Assembly: GCF_001540865.1 (NCBI RefSeq)
Contig: NC_033631.1
Location: 4,733,732-4,797,731, forward strand
Direction: 5' to 3'
From: Ananas comosus
Taxonomy: Eukaryota; Streptophyta; Magnoliopsida; Poales; Bromeliaceae
Length of the DNA stretch: 64,000 nt
Position numbers and translations under genes: made by a program. Positions 44,834 through 57,099 of the stretch are shown one piece after another (within the stretch, counting starts at the first letter, position 1; every line of letters begins with the position of its first letter). Below the pieces are notes generated by a model. That model saw only the letters and a list, made by a program, of their open reading frames with translations, was not told the DNA's origin and made no database searches.

Positions 44834-47363
44834 GGCTCCTATAATATCTTTGGTGTCACGCCTCGGATTACCATATTTCCCCAGGCATGCCAACAGACCC
44901 GCCGTACATATAGAAATTTTCCGTGTATACGAAGCGATAGCTGTACCTGTAAGCAAGTTATAGTTACAACCAAGAGTATAGAGCTGCTAGAACTAAAACA
45001 TATATAAAACTTAAAGGGTTCACTATACATACAAAAGTCCACAATAACATCTCGCTCCAGCGAGTAAACAAAACACAGAGTATATACATGAAATAGCCCA
45101 CTACCTCTGACGGGTACTCCGCTAGCATGACGACCACGGGTGACAAGGCGCGACTTCCTTGCCTCGGTCGGAAACCACAATGGCAGCAGCCGCAGACGAA
45201 AACTCTATAAAAATGTGTCAACAACTGGGTGTGAGAACTACTACAAAACAGAGTAGCCCTTAGTGGGTACTGTCACCGACCTCAACGACCTACCCATTAA
45301 GTCTACAGTAATGATATGCAATGGATAGTAAGGAAAGCTGGAAAGGACTCTATAGCTACATGTCTCTATCCTATCGCTACCAAAACAAACTATCTGTAGA
45401 CATAAACATGCATCACTATCTACCACTGACCCAATCTCACACGGGCTGCCCAAGTGGACCCACCCTGCCTGTAACCAAGCTACACCGTACACCACCAACG
45501 GGGATGGCCGGTCTAAGTAAACGGTCCAAAACAGGACGACTGGGACATCAATGCAAGTCAAACCTCACTATGGATGCAGAAATGCATCACTAGCTACTAC
45601 TGACCAAACCTCGAGGGACTACCAATTGGCCCGTCCAGCCTGTACCCGAGCTACACCGCACACCACCCATGAGGGTGGCCGGTCAAAAAACTGCCCAAAC
45701 GGAACTACTGCGACACCAACGCAAGTAAAGCCTCACTTCGGAGCGGCACTCATGGGAGCGACCCAACCGAGTATGCAAGCGTGTCTCTGCCGAGCTCAAT
45801 CAGGCTCACACAGGCTATAATTAATGCAAATGGGTTAAACTGGTCTAACAACCAAAGCTCATGTGCCTTTGGCATAATCTGATATAAGATACAGATATCT
45901 GGGTCCACTGTCGACCACGATGGCACCCGACAGTACAGAACAGTCTACACTCTACTGTAAAACGAGCTCGGCCCCTCAGCACGAGCGTAAACTCACCCTA
46001 CACTAATCTGAGTATCCAATACGCACTAACAGTAGGGATACAAAAGAATAATAGATCCTGAAGCTAAATCTGGTAACTTTTCAGAAAATGACAGTATAGG
46101 TTTAACGAGTTTTCTCCTAAGTCAAATCCCAGTTCAATATGTATAATTTTATCTAACATCACTAAACTATGCTCCAAATTCAGATTTAAATAAAAACATG
46201 CAAATCGATGAATTTGAACTACTAACATGATGAACAAAGCCAATAATACATACCGATAATTCTATGACTTAGAAAGAAATCTGATGATTTTGGTAAACAT
46301 TAACCCACGTCGAAAGCTTGCCCAACGTTGGTTAGAAGTCGACAGGAGGAATCCCACGCGCTCACTCGACCTCCAAGACGACAAGAAGAAACATCAGCTT
46401 ATTCCTCAAATTCCCAACAAGATGAGGGAAGAAGCTAGAGAGAGAGAGAGGAGAAGCATACTGGTTCTCCAAGCTTCTCAGGCAGATAAATAGGCTAGGG
46501 GTGGTTGGCGATACAATCGACAACCAAAAAGACCAAAATACCCCTTACCAACTCACTTCTGCCTCTGGGGTACCGGTACTCGGCCCTCTTTCCGCAACAT
46601 CGCGCGCTGGGTACCAGTACCAGCCCGATGCAGTACCGGTACTCGAGCTCGGTACCAGTACTCAACAACGGGTGCTGTTACTCAGCATCAGACATGCACA
46701 AACCCGAGGGCATCTAGTTCAAAAATCCCTCTGGGGTACCGTTACTCAACACTGGAATCCTGCACTTTGCAGATTTCAGTGTCAGAACTCCACTCTCGCA
46801 CTGCGCTGAGCCCGTTTTGCGTCCATTTCGCGCCAAAACAATTCCGACTTGTCTCGACACCCACCAGACGTGCCGACAAGCCATAGATGCTGAAGTCTCT
46901 CAGACCGCTAATTCCAGGGACACTACATATAGTATCGGGGCTTCGGTATTATAGTCTCGCTTTCGATCTTTGGGTATTCAAATCAACAATCCGCACCGTT
47001 AAAATTGATTTAGGGTATTTGAAATTTCTAAGAATAAATTTTTACATTTTTCAATGGCTATTATGGCGAGTTTGTAGTTTAATGGTGTAAAAGAATCTAA
47101 ATTTATTCAAATTTTAATAAAAAAATATTTTAAACTTTCTAGATCAAGGGTTGGCATCCTTGATCTTGTATTCAAAAGTCTTATCATCAAATTTTAAAGA
47201 TTGTTTAATTTTCACCGTTCATTTTGACATGATTTACTTACTAAGTAAACAATGTCGAAAAAAAATTAAAATTTTATTCCTAAGAACTTCATATACCCTT
47301 GATCATACTATAGTATTGGAGCTTCAGAACTATAGATAATATAGTAGCTTCGTTCTATATATA
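44834..47363. mobile_element. Miniature element M4 split by solo LTR K
   Basis: 20 bases before LTR K (GGCTCCTATAATATC...) match, imperfectly, the complement of the element's right end at 47330-47350 (GATAATATAGTAGC). 46928-47363 is the body, with inverted TATAGTATCGGGGCTTCGG and TATTGGAGCTTCAGAACTATA. Confidence 0.5.
44854..46927 (-). mobile_element. Solo LTR K
   Basis: From TGTCACGCCTCGG to GGGACACTACA, minus orientation, about 2.07 kb. It carries the shared hairpin region (CTACT/AGTAG at 45238-45256), GGTACCGGTAC palindromes at 46560-46745 and a TAAATAGG TATA-like site near 46490. The right flank is TATAG; the left copy would be TTTGG, so the target duplication is uncertain. No internal region. 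Confidence 0.75.
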
Positions 47364-47549
47364 TTTAGGGTTTAGGGTAGAATTGTGCTCCTATACTTTT
47401 AAAAGTACCAAATCATTAGTGCTTGTCGGTTTTTGGCCTTTGAATTAAGGGATGTGCGATTTGGATGATAGCGGTCCCCCAGGGTTGAGTGGATGGTAAA
47501 TTCAACGGATTGAGGGCCTTACGCGCAATTTAGTATTGTATATATATGT
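47364..47549. mobile_element. Short miniature-element fragment
   Basis: Starts near GTGCTCCTATACTTTTAAAAGTACC and includes CCCCCAGGGTTGAGTGG. A similar series lies at 39600-39790 and around 36030. Confidence 0.4.
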
Positions 47550-50500
47550 TGAATCTAGGGTTTTCTACTTTCTCAACCCTAACCCTAGCTTCAACTTCCT
47601 CCCAATTGAGCCCAGCCGTCTTCTCTACTTGAGAAGTGCACCATGCACTTCCCGGCCTCCGACGACCGAGATCTGGTCGGCCAATCGCCACCAGCTTCTT
47701 CATCTCCTTTCTCTCCTTCACCACCATAACCACCTCCTCTCCTTCTCTGCCGAGGATAAGGCTGGGCTCACCCTCGCCTCGGGCTCCCCCTCCGGCGCCG
47801 TCCTCAACCCCTGGAGAGCCCCTCCTGCCGGCCGCAGTTGCCCTCGAGCGCCACCATCGCGGCTGCTGTTGTTTGGAGCCACCTAAGGCACGTGTGGTCG
47901 TGCCGTACTATGCTGCCGCTGCTAGCATCCGCCGTCTCCTCCTATTCCTCTCGGTCCTAGTGGAGGTCTGCGATCTTCCCCGACCGTGCCGTCCCCGTGG
48001 TGGAGAAGGAAGCTCGGGCTCGAACCTATCTATGCGGGCTCGGCTTGGTCCCGCGCTGCCACCGCTGCCTACCGCCGCCGGCTAGTGCGCGTCTTGACCT
48101 CCCCCTGTCAGCCGCACCCTCCCTCCCACCGGCGCACCCGTCCTCGAGCAGCTGCCTGCCGGGCCTGGACCTCCTACTCCCCCACAAGCCGGTTAGGGCT
48201 TGTTTTTGTACCCATCGCTGTTCCAGCGACCCGAGGGCTTTTCAAACTCTCTGAAAGTGAGCACGTTGTTCCCAGAGCTTCGCCGATCATAGTGCTCACC
48301 TTGTTCATTGTCGGAGCGGCCCGGATCATCGGTTTCAGCTTTGTCACTCCCGATGCACACTCTTCGCAAATTTCGGCCTACCTCCACACGCTCCTCGACC
48401 GTTGCCTATGCTTCGGATAGCAAGCACATGCTTTGTCTCAACGAGACCTATCAATCAGTACCCTTGGTTGGCCTAGTACTAGAACAGAATTAGATTATAT
48501 GGATATATTTTTTAGACACTTTTAAGTAATTTTCCTATTTATGCCAAAAATTTTTTAAAAAATCCATTAATGCCTAAATATAAAGCCCAATACAATCAAA
48601 AATAAAAAGTTTCTGTAAGGACTGAGATTTTTGCAGTGTAGCTAAACTCTCAGTTGATGATGTTTTTGTGTGTAATTTAATGACAAAAGCACTCGTCAAG
48701 TTTCGGGCGAAAACGAGTTAAAACGGAAATTCTACGCGATTTCCAAGTTTCACTTAAAGTGAATAGTAACTTGATTTTCCAGAGAAGCTACGGTGGGAAG
48801 TTGGCTTCTGGCTCGTACCGGACTCTGTTCATAGCAGTCCAATAGCTCGTTTCGACCGGGTCAGCTATTCTGGAACTAACGACGCTGACGGATTTTGAGT
48901 TTGACGCACGGATTTCGAGAAAATCCAAAAATACATGTTTTATATGTATTTTTGCGTGTTTCTTTCGATCGGAACGAAAGGTTGGATTTTGTCGTGAATC
49001 CGTGGTCGATCGAGACGAAACGAAATCGCAGCTTTATTTCTCTACTCAACCAGCCCACCCAGCCACTCGCTCCGAATTACAAATATAAAAGGAAAAAAAA
49101 AGAAAATAATCACTATCCCCATTTCTCCTCCTCCGCTGTCGTAGCCGATAAGGTAGGTTCGGTGCTTGGAGTTCGGCTGGAGAATGACCCAAGGACCGTA
49201 AACCTATGATCGCCACGTATCCCTCCGCCACAGTCGCTGAGGAGTAGGTGCCAAACATCGAGCGGGCCCACATATAGCTACCACATTAGCATACTTTTAA
49301 AAGTATTGTAATTTAGCCAGCAGCACATTTTTTGATCTGTATCAATATTTAAAAAGATATCGCTATACACATTTTTGTGTGTACTTTGTCGAAGGCCTTA
49401 GATCGAGAGGTGGGGGTGGGGGGGTGGTGGGGGGGGTAATGGCTGGTGAACTTCCTCAAATTGAATATACTATATTATACTATATATATATAGTTATATT
49501 TATTATTGAGGGGTAAGGTGTGATGTTAATAGCTACAAATAGAATTATTGACAGTGGACTCGCACCGCATTTCGGGACACTGTTGGTCTCGGTGATGTCC
49601 CGGTGTGATTTTCGAAACTTCCAACGAGTTACGTAGATCGGTTTTTGGGAAACCAATTCCGTGAAAAATTTTTGGGAGTGTGAGTGATGTGCTTTGAGTC
49701 GGTAGTGTTGGACTCTGACTCTGTGGACCCTTCGTAGGTTCGGTTGACTATCCTGCGCATCTTAGGGGCAGACGCGATAGTGACACATATGGGTATTTCG
49801 ATCCGAAGTCGGTCTAGTGGTGCATGCTCGGTAATGTTCTCTCCACCCTCTCTCTGCACTTCTTGCATTATTCGCTATTGTTGAGCCTGACACCATGCGA
49901 CCTTGATTCTTATTGCTCTACTTAGTTATTTCCTATACTTGTTGGTCGTGATCTAGAAGTAGATCGGTTGTTGACTATACTCGCGCATGATATTATACCA
50001 GTTGTGACCTAGTTGGTCAGTTTCTATGACTCCTGTTGTTCGATGACCTATTTGGTCGGTATACGTACCCTGAGGGGTTTGATTGTTGGCTACTTGCCGA
50101 CGGCTGGCTATTGAGCATATTTGTATCGATTGTCACTGCTCGTGAGTATTTTACGTACACCAGCGGTTTGGCCACCACAACAATATTCTTTTTTGGAAAA
50201 GTGGTCACACTTCTGCCCGTGACCCAGTAGCCCACTGCTAGGGTTATATGCCATTTGAGCAGTCGTAGCACTTGCCTGAGGTCTTTAGATCGACACGACG
50301 GATTTCGATTGAGTATTTTGGACCGATCATTCGATTGATGCATTTTATTTACAGTAGCGATAATTGCACATGTATCTTGTTTTCTATTTTAAATTGCTAC
50401 TATATTACCTTTCATAGTCATACATTTGGTTACTAGTGAGTACAGTCGCCCTTGTCGGCTTGTGGTATCCACTGGGAGATCCTTGTTGGTTTCTCACCCT

Positions 50501-51164
50501 CCCCCCGTTTCAGGTGATCTTAGAGGTATGGGTCTGGACGAGGCGTGAGGCGCGTATCTTGCAAGCGATAGAGGTCCCGGGTTGGTAGCATCTTTGGTTC
50601 TAAACTTATCCTTTTCCTTTAATGAATAAGTAGACTATTTGTGGTTCAGTTTAGTTTTACTTGGATGTATTTTTGTTTTGAGATTTTTTTTTTGAGAGAT
50701 ATTTTGTTTTGAGATTTTAAATCAAATGTTGTGGAGACATCATGGATTTATGTAAATGGTTTTTTACCCCTCATGATAGCTAGTTTTCAAAGATAAAAGG
50801 TTTATATGTGAGAAATAGTTTTTAAAAGATTTTTCGGCTTTTCACAATCTTAGTGATTCAAAATAAGTTTTCGGGTGGAAAACACTTTCAAGTGATAGAT
50901 GTGAAATGTTTGTGATTTATATGATGTACAGATGTGAATGTAATTGGTGAATGGATGTGGTTGTGACTTATATTATGTGCGACGCCGTGCAAAAATAGGA
51001 GAAACTCTATCCGTGTGGACAAAGGATTCTCTATAATTGTGGCGGGTCTGTCATCCCTAGGGTCAAGATTTTAAAAAAAAATTAGGCAATTCCTGCTAAC
51101 CTGTTGGCTTCAAATTGATCCTATTTTCAAATGGCCTTATAAAAAGAGACCCTGGGGCATGACA
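47550..51164 (+). mobile_element. LTR H, 5'-truncated and split by a CACTA element
   Basis: Matches LTR G (57303-61320) from its GC-rich leader onward: 47550-48476, then 49386-51164, ending GGGGCATGACA. Shared landmarks are GAGCACG plus GCCGATCATAGTG, GTCCCGGTGTGATTTTCG, and the CACTGGGAGATCC/GGTTTCTCACC hairpin region at 50471-50497. The first 600 or so bases are missing. The open frames in the GC-rich part (47636-48420) are not supported as genes because the same DNA is LTR in G. Confidence 0.75.
48477..49385 (-). mobile_element. CACTA miniature element holding an LTR fragment
   Basis: The left part (48477-48614) and right part (about 49048-49385) align with the reverse complement of the clean CACTA copy at 53890-54405. 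Between them, 48615 to about 49040 is the first 420 bases of a G/H-family LTR, starting TGTAAGGACTGAG but lacking the LTR end. The CACTA element lies in LTR H, so LTR, CACTA and LTR fragment are nested. Confidence 0.7.
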
Positions 51165-52990
51165 CAAAAAGCTATCAATTATACAATCAAATAACAAATA
51201 AATTTCTTATAAGCTGAGATGTCATTTTTGATGAAGATAGCTATTGGAATTGAAATGAAAGTGCACAAGGGCCATTAGCAATTGAGGAAAGAAAGTCGCT
51301 TGCACTTCCAAATGAAGAAGCAGAAGTTTTGCTAGCCACTCCAAAAAGCCAAAGGAAAAAAAAAAGTGAAAAATCATGTTTATCATTATCAAATTTAGAA
51401 ACCCCTTCTCAAAAGGTAAAATCATTGAAAGAAATTTATGAAACTTGCAAATTTACTTTTATGATTGCAGAGCTCGTATGTTTTGAAGAAGCTTGTGAGG
51501 AAAAAGATTGGAAGAACGGAATGCATGAAGAGATGACAACTATTGAAAAGAACAAAACTTGGAAACTTATTGACTTGCCAAAAGAAAAAGAAGCAATTGG
51601 CGTAAAATGGGTTTATCGTGTGAAGTGTAATGCAGACAGAAAGGTTCAGAAATATAAAGCACGGCTTGTAGCCAAAAGCTAAGTTCAAAAACCTGATATT
51701 GATTTTCTAAAACTTTTTCACTTGTTGCTCGTTTGGAAACCATTCAAATTATTTTAGCTTTAGTTGCTCAAATGATGGCCTGTTTATCAATTCAATGTTA
51801 AGTCAGCTTTTTTTAATAGAAATTTGGAAGAAAATATTTATGTAAAGCAGCCATAGGGTTTGTCGTTAAAGAAAAAGAGAAGAAAGTCTAGAACCTCAAG
51901 AAAGCTCTTTATGACTTGAAGCAAGCTCCTAGAGCATGGTATAGTCGCCTTGATATCTATCTTCGGCAACATGACTTTCATAGAAGTGAGAGTGAACCTA
52001 CTTTATATGTAAAAGGTGAAAGGTAAAGAAATTATCATTATTTGTCTCCATGACATATACAGATTCATTGGATCTCCTTATCCGTGATTTTAAGAATATT
52101 ATGATGTATGAGATTCGTTTGTCAGATTTGAAACTTTTACATTATTTTTTTGGTCTTCAAGTTATGCAAATTGATAATGGTACCTTTTTAACCCAAGTAT
52201 AGTATGTATTGGACTTGCTCAAAAAATTTTAGTTGCAAAATCTTAAGGGATTTGCAACTTCTATGAATCCGAAAGAAAAATTTACATAAGATGTTGGGAC
52301 CGAAAAAGTTGATACACGAATTTTCAAAAGTATAGTTGGGGGTTTGATGTATTTAACACATTCATGTCTTGATATTATGTTTTTTATCAACTTAATATCC
52401 ATATTTATGTATATGATCCTACAAAGCATCATCTTGGAGCCGCAAATTGAATTCTGGACTACATTTAGGAAACTATTAATTTCGACATTTGGTGCCACCC
52501 AACTACTAATTTCAAATTGGTTGCTTTTAGTGATAGTGATTGGGCAAGTCTCTAGATGACAGGAACAGCACAAGTGGACGGATCTTCAAGTTTGGATCGG
52601 GAGATGTCACTTGGGCATCAAAGAAGAAATCTACTACTGCATTGTTCTCTAAAGCTGAATATATGGAAGCAACATCGGCTACCTGTCATTGGATGCAAAG
52701 AGTTTTGGAGGATCTACATCAAGCACAAGAGCATCCAACATAAATATATTGCGAGAATTAATTGTTCAACCATCGCAATGACGAAGAATTTGGTCTTCCA
52801 CGGGCGCACGAAGTTGCACATGCATCAAAATACGTCAGCACTTCATCTGGGATCTCGTTAACGATAAGCAAATAAATCTACATAAAAAATTGTTTCACCA
52901 ATTAACAAGTTGCCTATGAATGACGAAAGCTCTCTCTCTTGACAATTCTTTGAAGTTCAAAAGAGCCCTCGATGTTACTGAATTTGTATC
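51165..52990 (+). pseudogene. Ty1/copia pol relic: integrase end, RT, RNase H
   Basis: Plus strand. A tail of the integrase region (DVIFDEDSYWNW) is at about 51210. RT begins at about 51460 with ACEEKDWKNGMHEEM and KTWKLIDLPKEKEAIGVKWV, then a TAA at 51680. Later pieces are frame-shifted: LHDIYRFIGS where a YVDD motif is expected (near 52050), DLLKKFxLQNLKG near 52210, YLTHSCLDIMFFINLIS near 52350, and the RNase H motif DDRNSTSGRIFKFGSGDVTW at about 52552-52611 with AEYMEATSATCHW. The 5' half and the 5' LTR are absent, LTR H being fused at 51164. Dead element. Confidence 0.88.
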
Positions 52991-53331
52991 AAGGGAGAAT
53001 GTTCGAAAATATTGCAAATTTGATTATGATGTATTAGTGGTCCTATGATATATAATGCAAGTAGGGGGTGCAAGTAGTGCTAGTAGTGGGCTAATTTAGT
53101 TAGAAGTTGATGACTAAGCCATATAAATAGTGGAGTAGTGGTTTTAACTTGTGCAAAAAGGGAGTCATGGTGTGGAATTTATGCTAACTAATTTTTACAT
53201 GCCTAGTAGATGTAATGGAGAAAATGTGCTGAGTTGGGTTTTCTTGGTCCTCATGTTTCCTTTTTCTATTTAAATTCTTATTTGTAATTCAACAAATGTT
53301 TAAATGAAAGTTTTTATCGATTTCTTCCACA
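52991..53331 (+). repeat. Copia purine tract and 3' LTR
   Basis: AAGGGAGAA (52991-52999) precedes an LTR from TGTTCGAAAATATTGC (53000) to CTTCCACA (53331), about 330 bp, with TATAAAT at 53122-53128. The size and ends are typical of copia. No 5' partner is in the window. Confidence 0.75.
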
Positions 53332-53699
53332 TCATTTCTGCAGCAACTTTTATTAGTGAGCATTAATTAACTTTAGAAAGCTTCTTCTGCCTACAACTTT
53401 TTTTTCTTTATTTTTAATTTTAAACCTTTATCCAATTAATTGGTAAAGAATAATTAATTTTTAATTTTTCTTGTTTATCATAATTAAATCATTATAAGCA
53501 AACCGGTGCATCGTACGAGTACAAATCTAGTTTAACTATAAATTAAGCAAAAGAACCGAGCCGCAATATCAGGGTTGTGTAAGGGGTATTTATCCATACA
53601 ATATTAATATTTACAATATTAAGTAAATGGTCACTCATGACGTAAATAAATAAATAGTTTTGTAGACCCTCCTAGCCTTGTACACGTCCTGCAACACTA
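53332..53699. other. AT-rich intergenic stretch
   Basis: No coding frame, repeat end or element signature that I can support, apart from a CATCGTACGAGTAC palindromic word near 53510. Confidence 0.4.
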
Positions 53700-53889
53700 A
53701 TAAGGTAGCGCTTGGTTCGAAAACAAGGGGGAATAAGCCCTTGTTCCTCCCTTTATTTTCAAACATTCTGTTTGGATTAGGTACAAAAGGAGGGATAAGG
53801 GGATTATCCCCCCTCTTGTACCGAAACACTAATCATCCAAATACTATTTACCTTATTCCTAGAAACAACCCAATTTTCATCCAAACGTA
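53700..53889. mobile_element. Possible Harbinger-like miniature element with strong hairpins
   Basis: Two inverted repeats: ACAAGGG/CCCTTGT at 53723-53744, and 53781-53821, whose 18-base arms start GTACAAAAGG and end CTTGTAC. Words such as GCGCTTGGTTCG and TTTGGATTAGG are usual near the ends of such elements. No target duplication is identified. Confidence 0.4.
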
Positions 53890-54405
53890 CACTACAACAA
53901 AAACGGTCTATAGCGACACTTTTAAATATAGGTACATATCAAAAAAGTGCTGCTAGCTAAAATTACCAACACTTTTAAAAAGTGTTGCTATATGTGGGGT
54001 CGCTAGATATATAGTGACAGTTAAAGAGTGTCGCTATAATCTAAAAAAGTGCTGCTAATTTACCAACACTTATTTAAGTATTTAGCAACCGCCGAAACTC
54101 TATCTCGTTAGCTGCGGTAGCGGAGGAGGACGACAGGAAAGGCTCTTCGTCTAGAATTTCAGTGGATTGAGTAAAGAGAGAAGAAAAGATGATAATTGAT
54201 TTTTCTTTTTTTTTTTCTTTTCTGTTTGTAATCGGGCCAAATGGACTGGGTGTGGTGGGTTGAATAGAGTAATCTTTTATTTTTTGTTGGATTGGGCTTT
54301 ATATTTAGGAATTAGTAGATATTTTTTTAAGTTTTAAGATAAATGGGACACTTTACTCAAAAGTGTTCCAAACATGTATCCCTATAACCTAATTCTGTTG
54401 TAGTG
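53890..54405 (+). mobile_element. Non-autonomous CACTA element, complete
   Basis: 516 bp from CACTACAACAAAAACGG to AATTCTGTTGTAGTG, with a 3-bp target duplication GTA at 53887-53889 and 54406-54408. Subterminal repeats of ACACTTTTAAAAAGTGTTGC-type units are present. The CACTA ends and 3-bp duplication are diagnostic of the CMC superfamily. No transposase frame, so it depends on an autonomous partner. Confidence 0.92.
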
Positions 54406-54408
54406 GTA

Positions 54409-54695
54409 AAATTGGTCTAATTCCTACAAATGCAATTTAAGGTTTTGGGCCATGCATGCACGTGAACATTATTCGGCATCCAAATTCCCAGGAAAAAGAA
54501 GAAAAAAAAGAAAGATTCGGAGAGTTCTACTTTTTTTTTGTGGGGGCATGCACTGATTATTATTAATATTCATAATGCGGCCGACGCAAGTGTTACAGTC
54601 TCCGACTGTTGAATATGATATGGCTCTACTTGGGCTGATTAATAGGTGTCTGGCCATTCCACTGCGCGCCAGAGAGGAGAAACCACGTGTCGTCG
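54409..54695. other. Short non-repetitive-looking segment
   Basis: Mixed composition with GCATGCACGTG and CCACGTGTCGTCG near its ends. I see no coding frame or element ends. It may be old intergenic DNA. Confidence 0.35.
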
Positions 54696-54704
54696 TGCTC
54701 AACT

Positions 54705-55700
54705 GTATTTTTTTTATAAATTAATCTTCTAAAATTTTAAAATTTATAAAATAATTATTCTAAAATTATATTTGTAAAACTAACTCCTCTTTCGCCATGC
54801 AGGCGTGAGGAAAAATTTTTCTTATAAAAGCGGTAAATCGTTCATCGCCTTCAATAAGACGGTGAATGACTCACCGTCTTACTAATATAATTAGCAAAGG
54901 TAGTGAAAATGGCCCATCATTTTTTGCTTATTTAATATTTTTTTCTATATCTTATATATAATCTTAACAACCACATAAAAATTATAACAAATTACATATA
55001 ATTTTAACAACCTAAAAATCTTAATAATCTATCAATACAATCCTAATAATCCAATAAAAATTCTAATAATCCAAGTATAATCCTAAAAATCTCACTTTTT
55101 CCTATTTTTCATCTAACAACCTCACATTTTCCTATACGTGGATTATATGAAAAATAGAAAAAAATTTGAGGTTGTCAAATGAAAAATAGAAAAACTGAGG
55201 TTGTTAGAATTATACGTGGATTATATGGGAAATAGAAAAAAAGTGAAGCTCTAGATGGAAAATAGAAAAAAGTGAGGTTTTAGCATGCGTAGATTATTGA
55301 AATTTTTATTTGATTGTTAGAATTGTATAAATAGATTATTAGGATTTTGAGGTTATTAAGATTATATGTGATCTGTTATAATTTTTATATTAGAATTGTA
55401 TGAATAGATTATTAGGACTTTCAGGTAGTTAAGATTATATGTGATTTATTGTGATTTTTATGTGATTGTTAAGATTATATATGAGATATAAAAAAAATAT
55501 TAAATAGGCAAAAGACGGTAAACCATTTATCGTCTTTGCTAATTATATTAGTAAGTCGGTGAATCGTACGTTCACCGCTTTCATAAAAAAAAATCAACTC
55601 CTATGCCTAGGTGAAAGGAGGGTTAGTTTTACAAATATAATTTTGGAAGAGTTATTTTGCAAATTTCAAAATTCTAGAGGGTTAGTTCATAAAAAAGTCC
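54705..55700. mobile_element. MULE-like foldback miniature element
   Basis: Two arms of about 450 bp are inverted copies. The left starts GTATTTTTTTTATAAATTAA; the right, inverted, starts GGACTTTTTTATGAACTAAC. Both continue with AAATTATATTTGTAAAACTAAC and a CGGTGAATGACTCACCGTC-type block. The 9-bp target duplication is TGCTCAACT (54696-54704) and TACTCAACT (55701-55709), one mismatch. The very long inverted ends and 9-bp duplication fit a Mutator-like non-autonomous element. No coding capacity. Confidence 0.82.
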
Positions 55701-55709
55701 TACTCAACT

Positions 55710-55925
55710 AGTGAAGTTACACACACGTTGCAGCAGACTGATGCTATAAAAGATAAAAAAAATTGATAAAATAAAAAGTTTTAAAATTTTTTGACTTGTC
55801 GTGAAAAATCAATAAATACAAATATAAGATATGAAATAGATACACAAAATTTATAATATTAGCAAATAAATTACACATAATAATAATAAAAGAAACAACA
55901 ATAGAACACTACTCCATATGCATAA
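55710..55925. other. AT-rich spacer
   Basis: No gene or element ends seen. Confidence 0.4.
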
Positions 55926-57085
55926 GGGCCTGTTTGGTCTAGCTTTTGAAAAAGTGATTTCTGAAAAAGTGATTTTGGTTTGGAAAAATGATTTTGGTGA
56001 AAAGCTGTAGAGCGTTTGGCTGAGTTTAAATAAAAATGATTTTTCTGAAGTGATTTTGAAAAGCTGTTTGGCAAAATTTTTTTTATTTTGCATAAATTAA
56101 TATTTTTATTAAATTTTAATTTAAAATAATTTAAAATCTAAATTTAAATTTGAATTCAAATTAAAATTTTTAAATTTCAAAAATGCACAAAATTTAAAAT
56201 TTGATATTTTAATTTAAAAAATAATTTAAAATTTTAAAAATTTCAAATTTAAAATAATTATGAAATTTAAAATTTAAAAATATAATTATAAATTTAAAAA
56301 TATATATAATTATGAATTTTAAAATATAAAATTTTAATATATAAAAATAAAAATTAAAATTAAATTAAATTTAAAAGTAATATATAAAATTTAAAAATTA
56401 AAAATTAAAAATTTAAATTTAAATTTAAAATATAATAATTATGAAATTAAATATAAAATATTAATACTAAATATATTTAAATTCAAAGTTTAAATTTAAA
56501 TTTAAATTTAAATAATTATGAATTTTAATTTTAAATTTTAAATTTTTAATTTGAATATTTAATTTAAATTTAAAATTTAAAAATTAAAATTAAATTTTAA
56601 AATTTAAAATATATAATTTGAAGATTAAATAATAATTTAAAATTTAAAATTTTAAATTTTTAAATTAAATTTTAAAATCTAAAATGTCTAATTTTAAAAC
56701 TTATCGTAAATTTGAAATTTGAAATTTAAAATTTAAAAATTTAAAATTTAAAGTTTGAAATCTATTTTTCAAAATTTGAAATTTAAAAATTAAAATTTAA
56801 AAATTTAAAAATGAATCTGAAAATTAAAATTTAAAATTAAAATTAAATTTAAATTTAAATATTGATTTTAAAATTAAAATAAAAATTTGAAGTTTGAGTT
56901 CAAAATCAGAATCAGATTTTAAGAAGCAGCTTTTTTTTTACTTCTGATTCTGGGCCTTCAAAATCAGTTTTCGGATTCTAGAAAGCATAATCAGATTTTA
57001 AAAGTGAGGTTGCCAAACACTCTATTAAGCCGAAAATCACTTTTCAACCTAACAGCTCTTTTTAGAAGCTAGGCCAAATACCCCC
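55926..57085. mobile_element. Harbinger-like element with AT-only core
   Basis: Begins GGGCCTGTTTGGTCTAGC and ends GAAGCTAGGCCAAATACCCCC, with TAA to the left and TTA(A) to the right, as expected of PIF/Harbinger elements. The outer parts carry AAAAAGTGATTTTGG and AATCAGATTTTAAAAG. The core from 56090 to 56890 is a maze of AAATTTAAAATTTAAATTT words. No transposase. Confidence 0.7.
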
Positions 57086-57099
57086 TTAATTGCAATTCT

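Noticed and set aside
47636..48420. Overlapping open frames in a GC-rich block as plant genes
   Set aside because: Related sequence is part of LTR G at 57.9-59.2 kb. Frames exist on several phases and no domain is seen.
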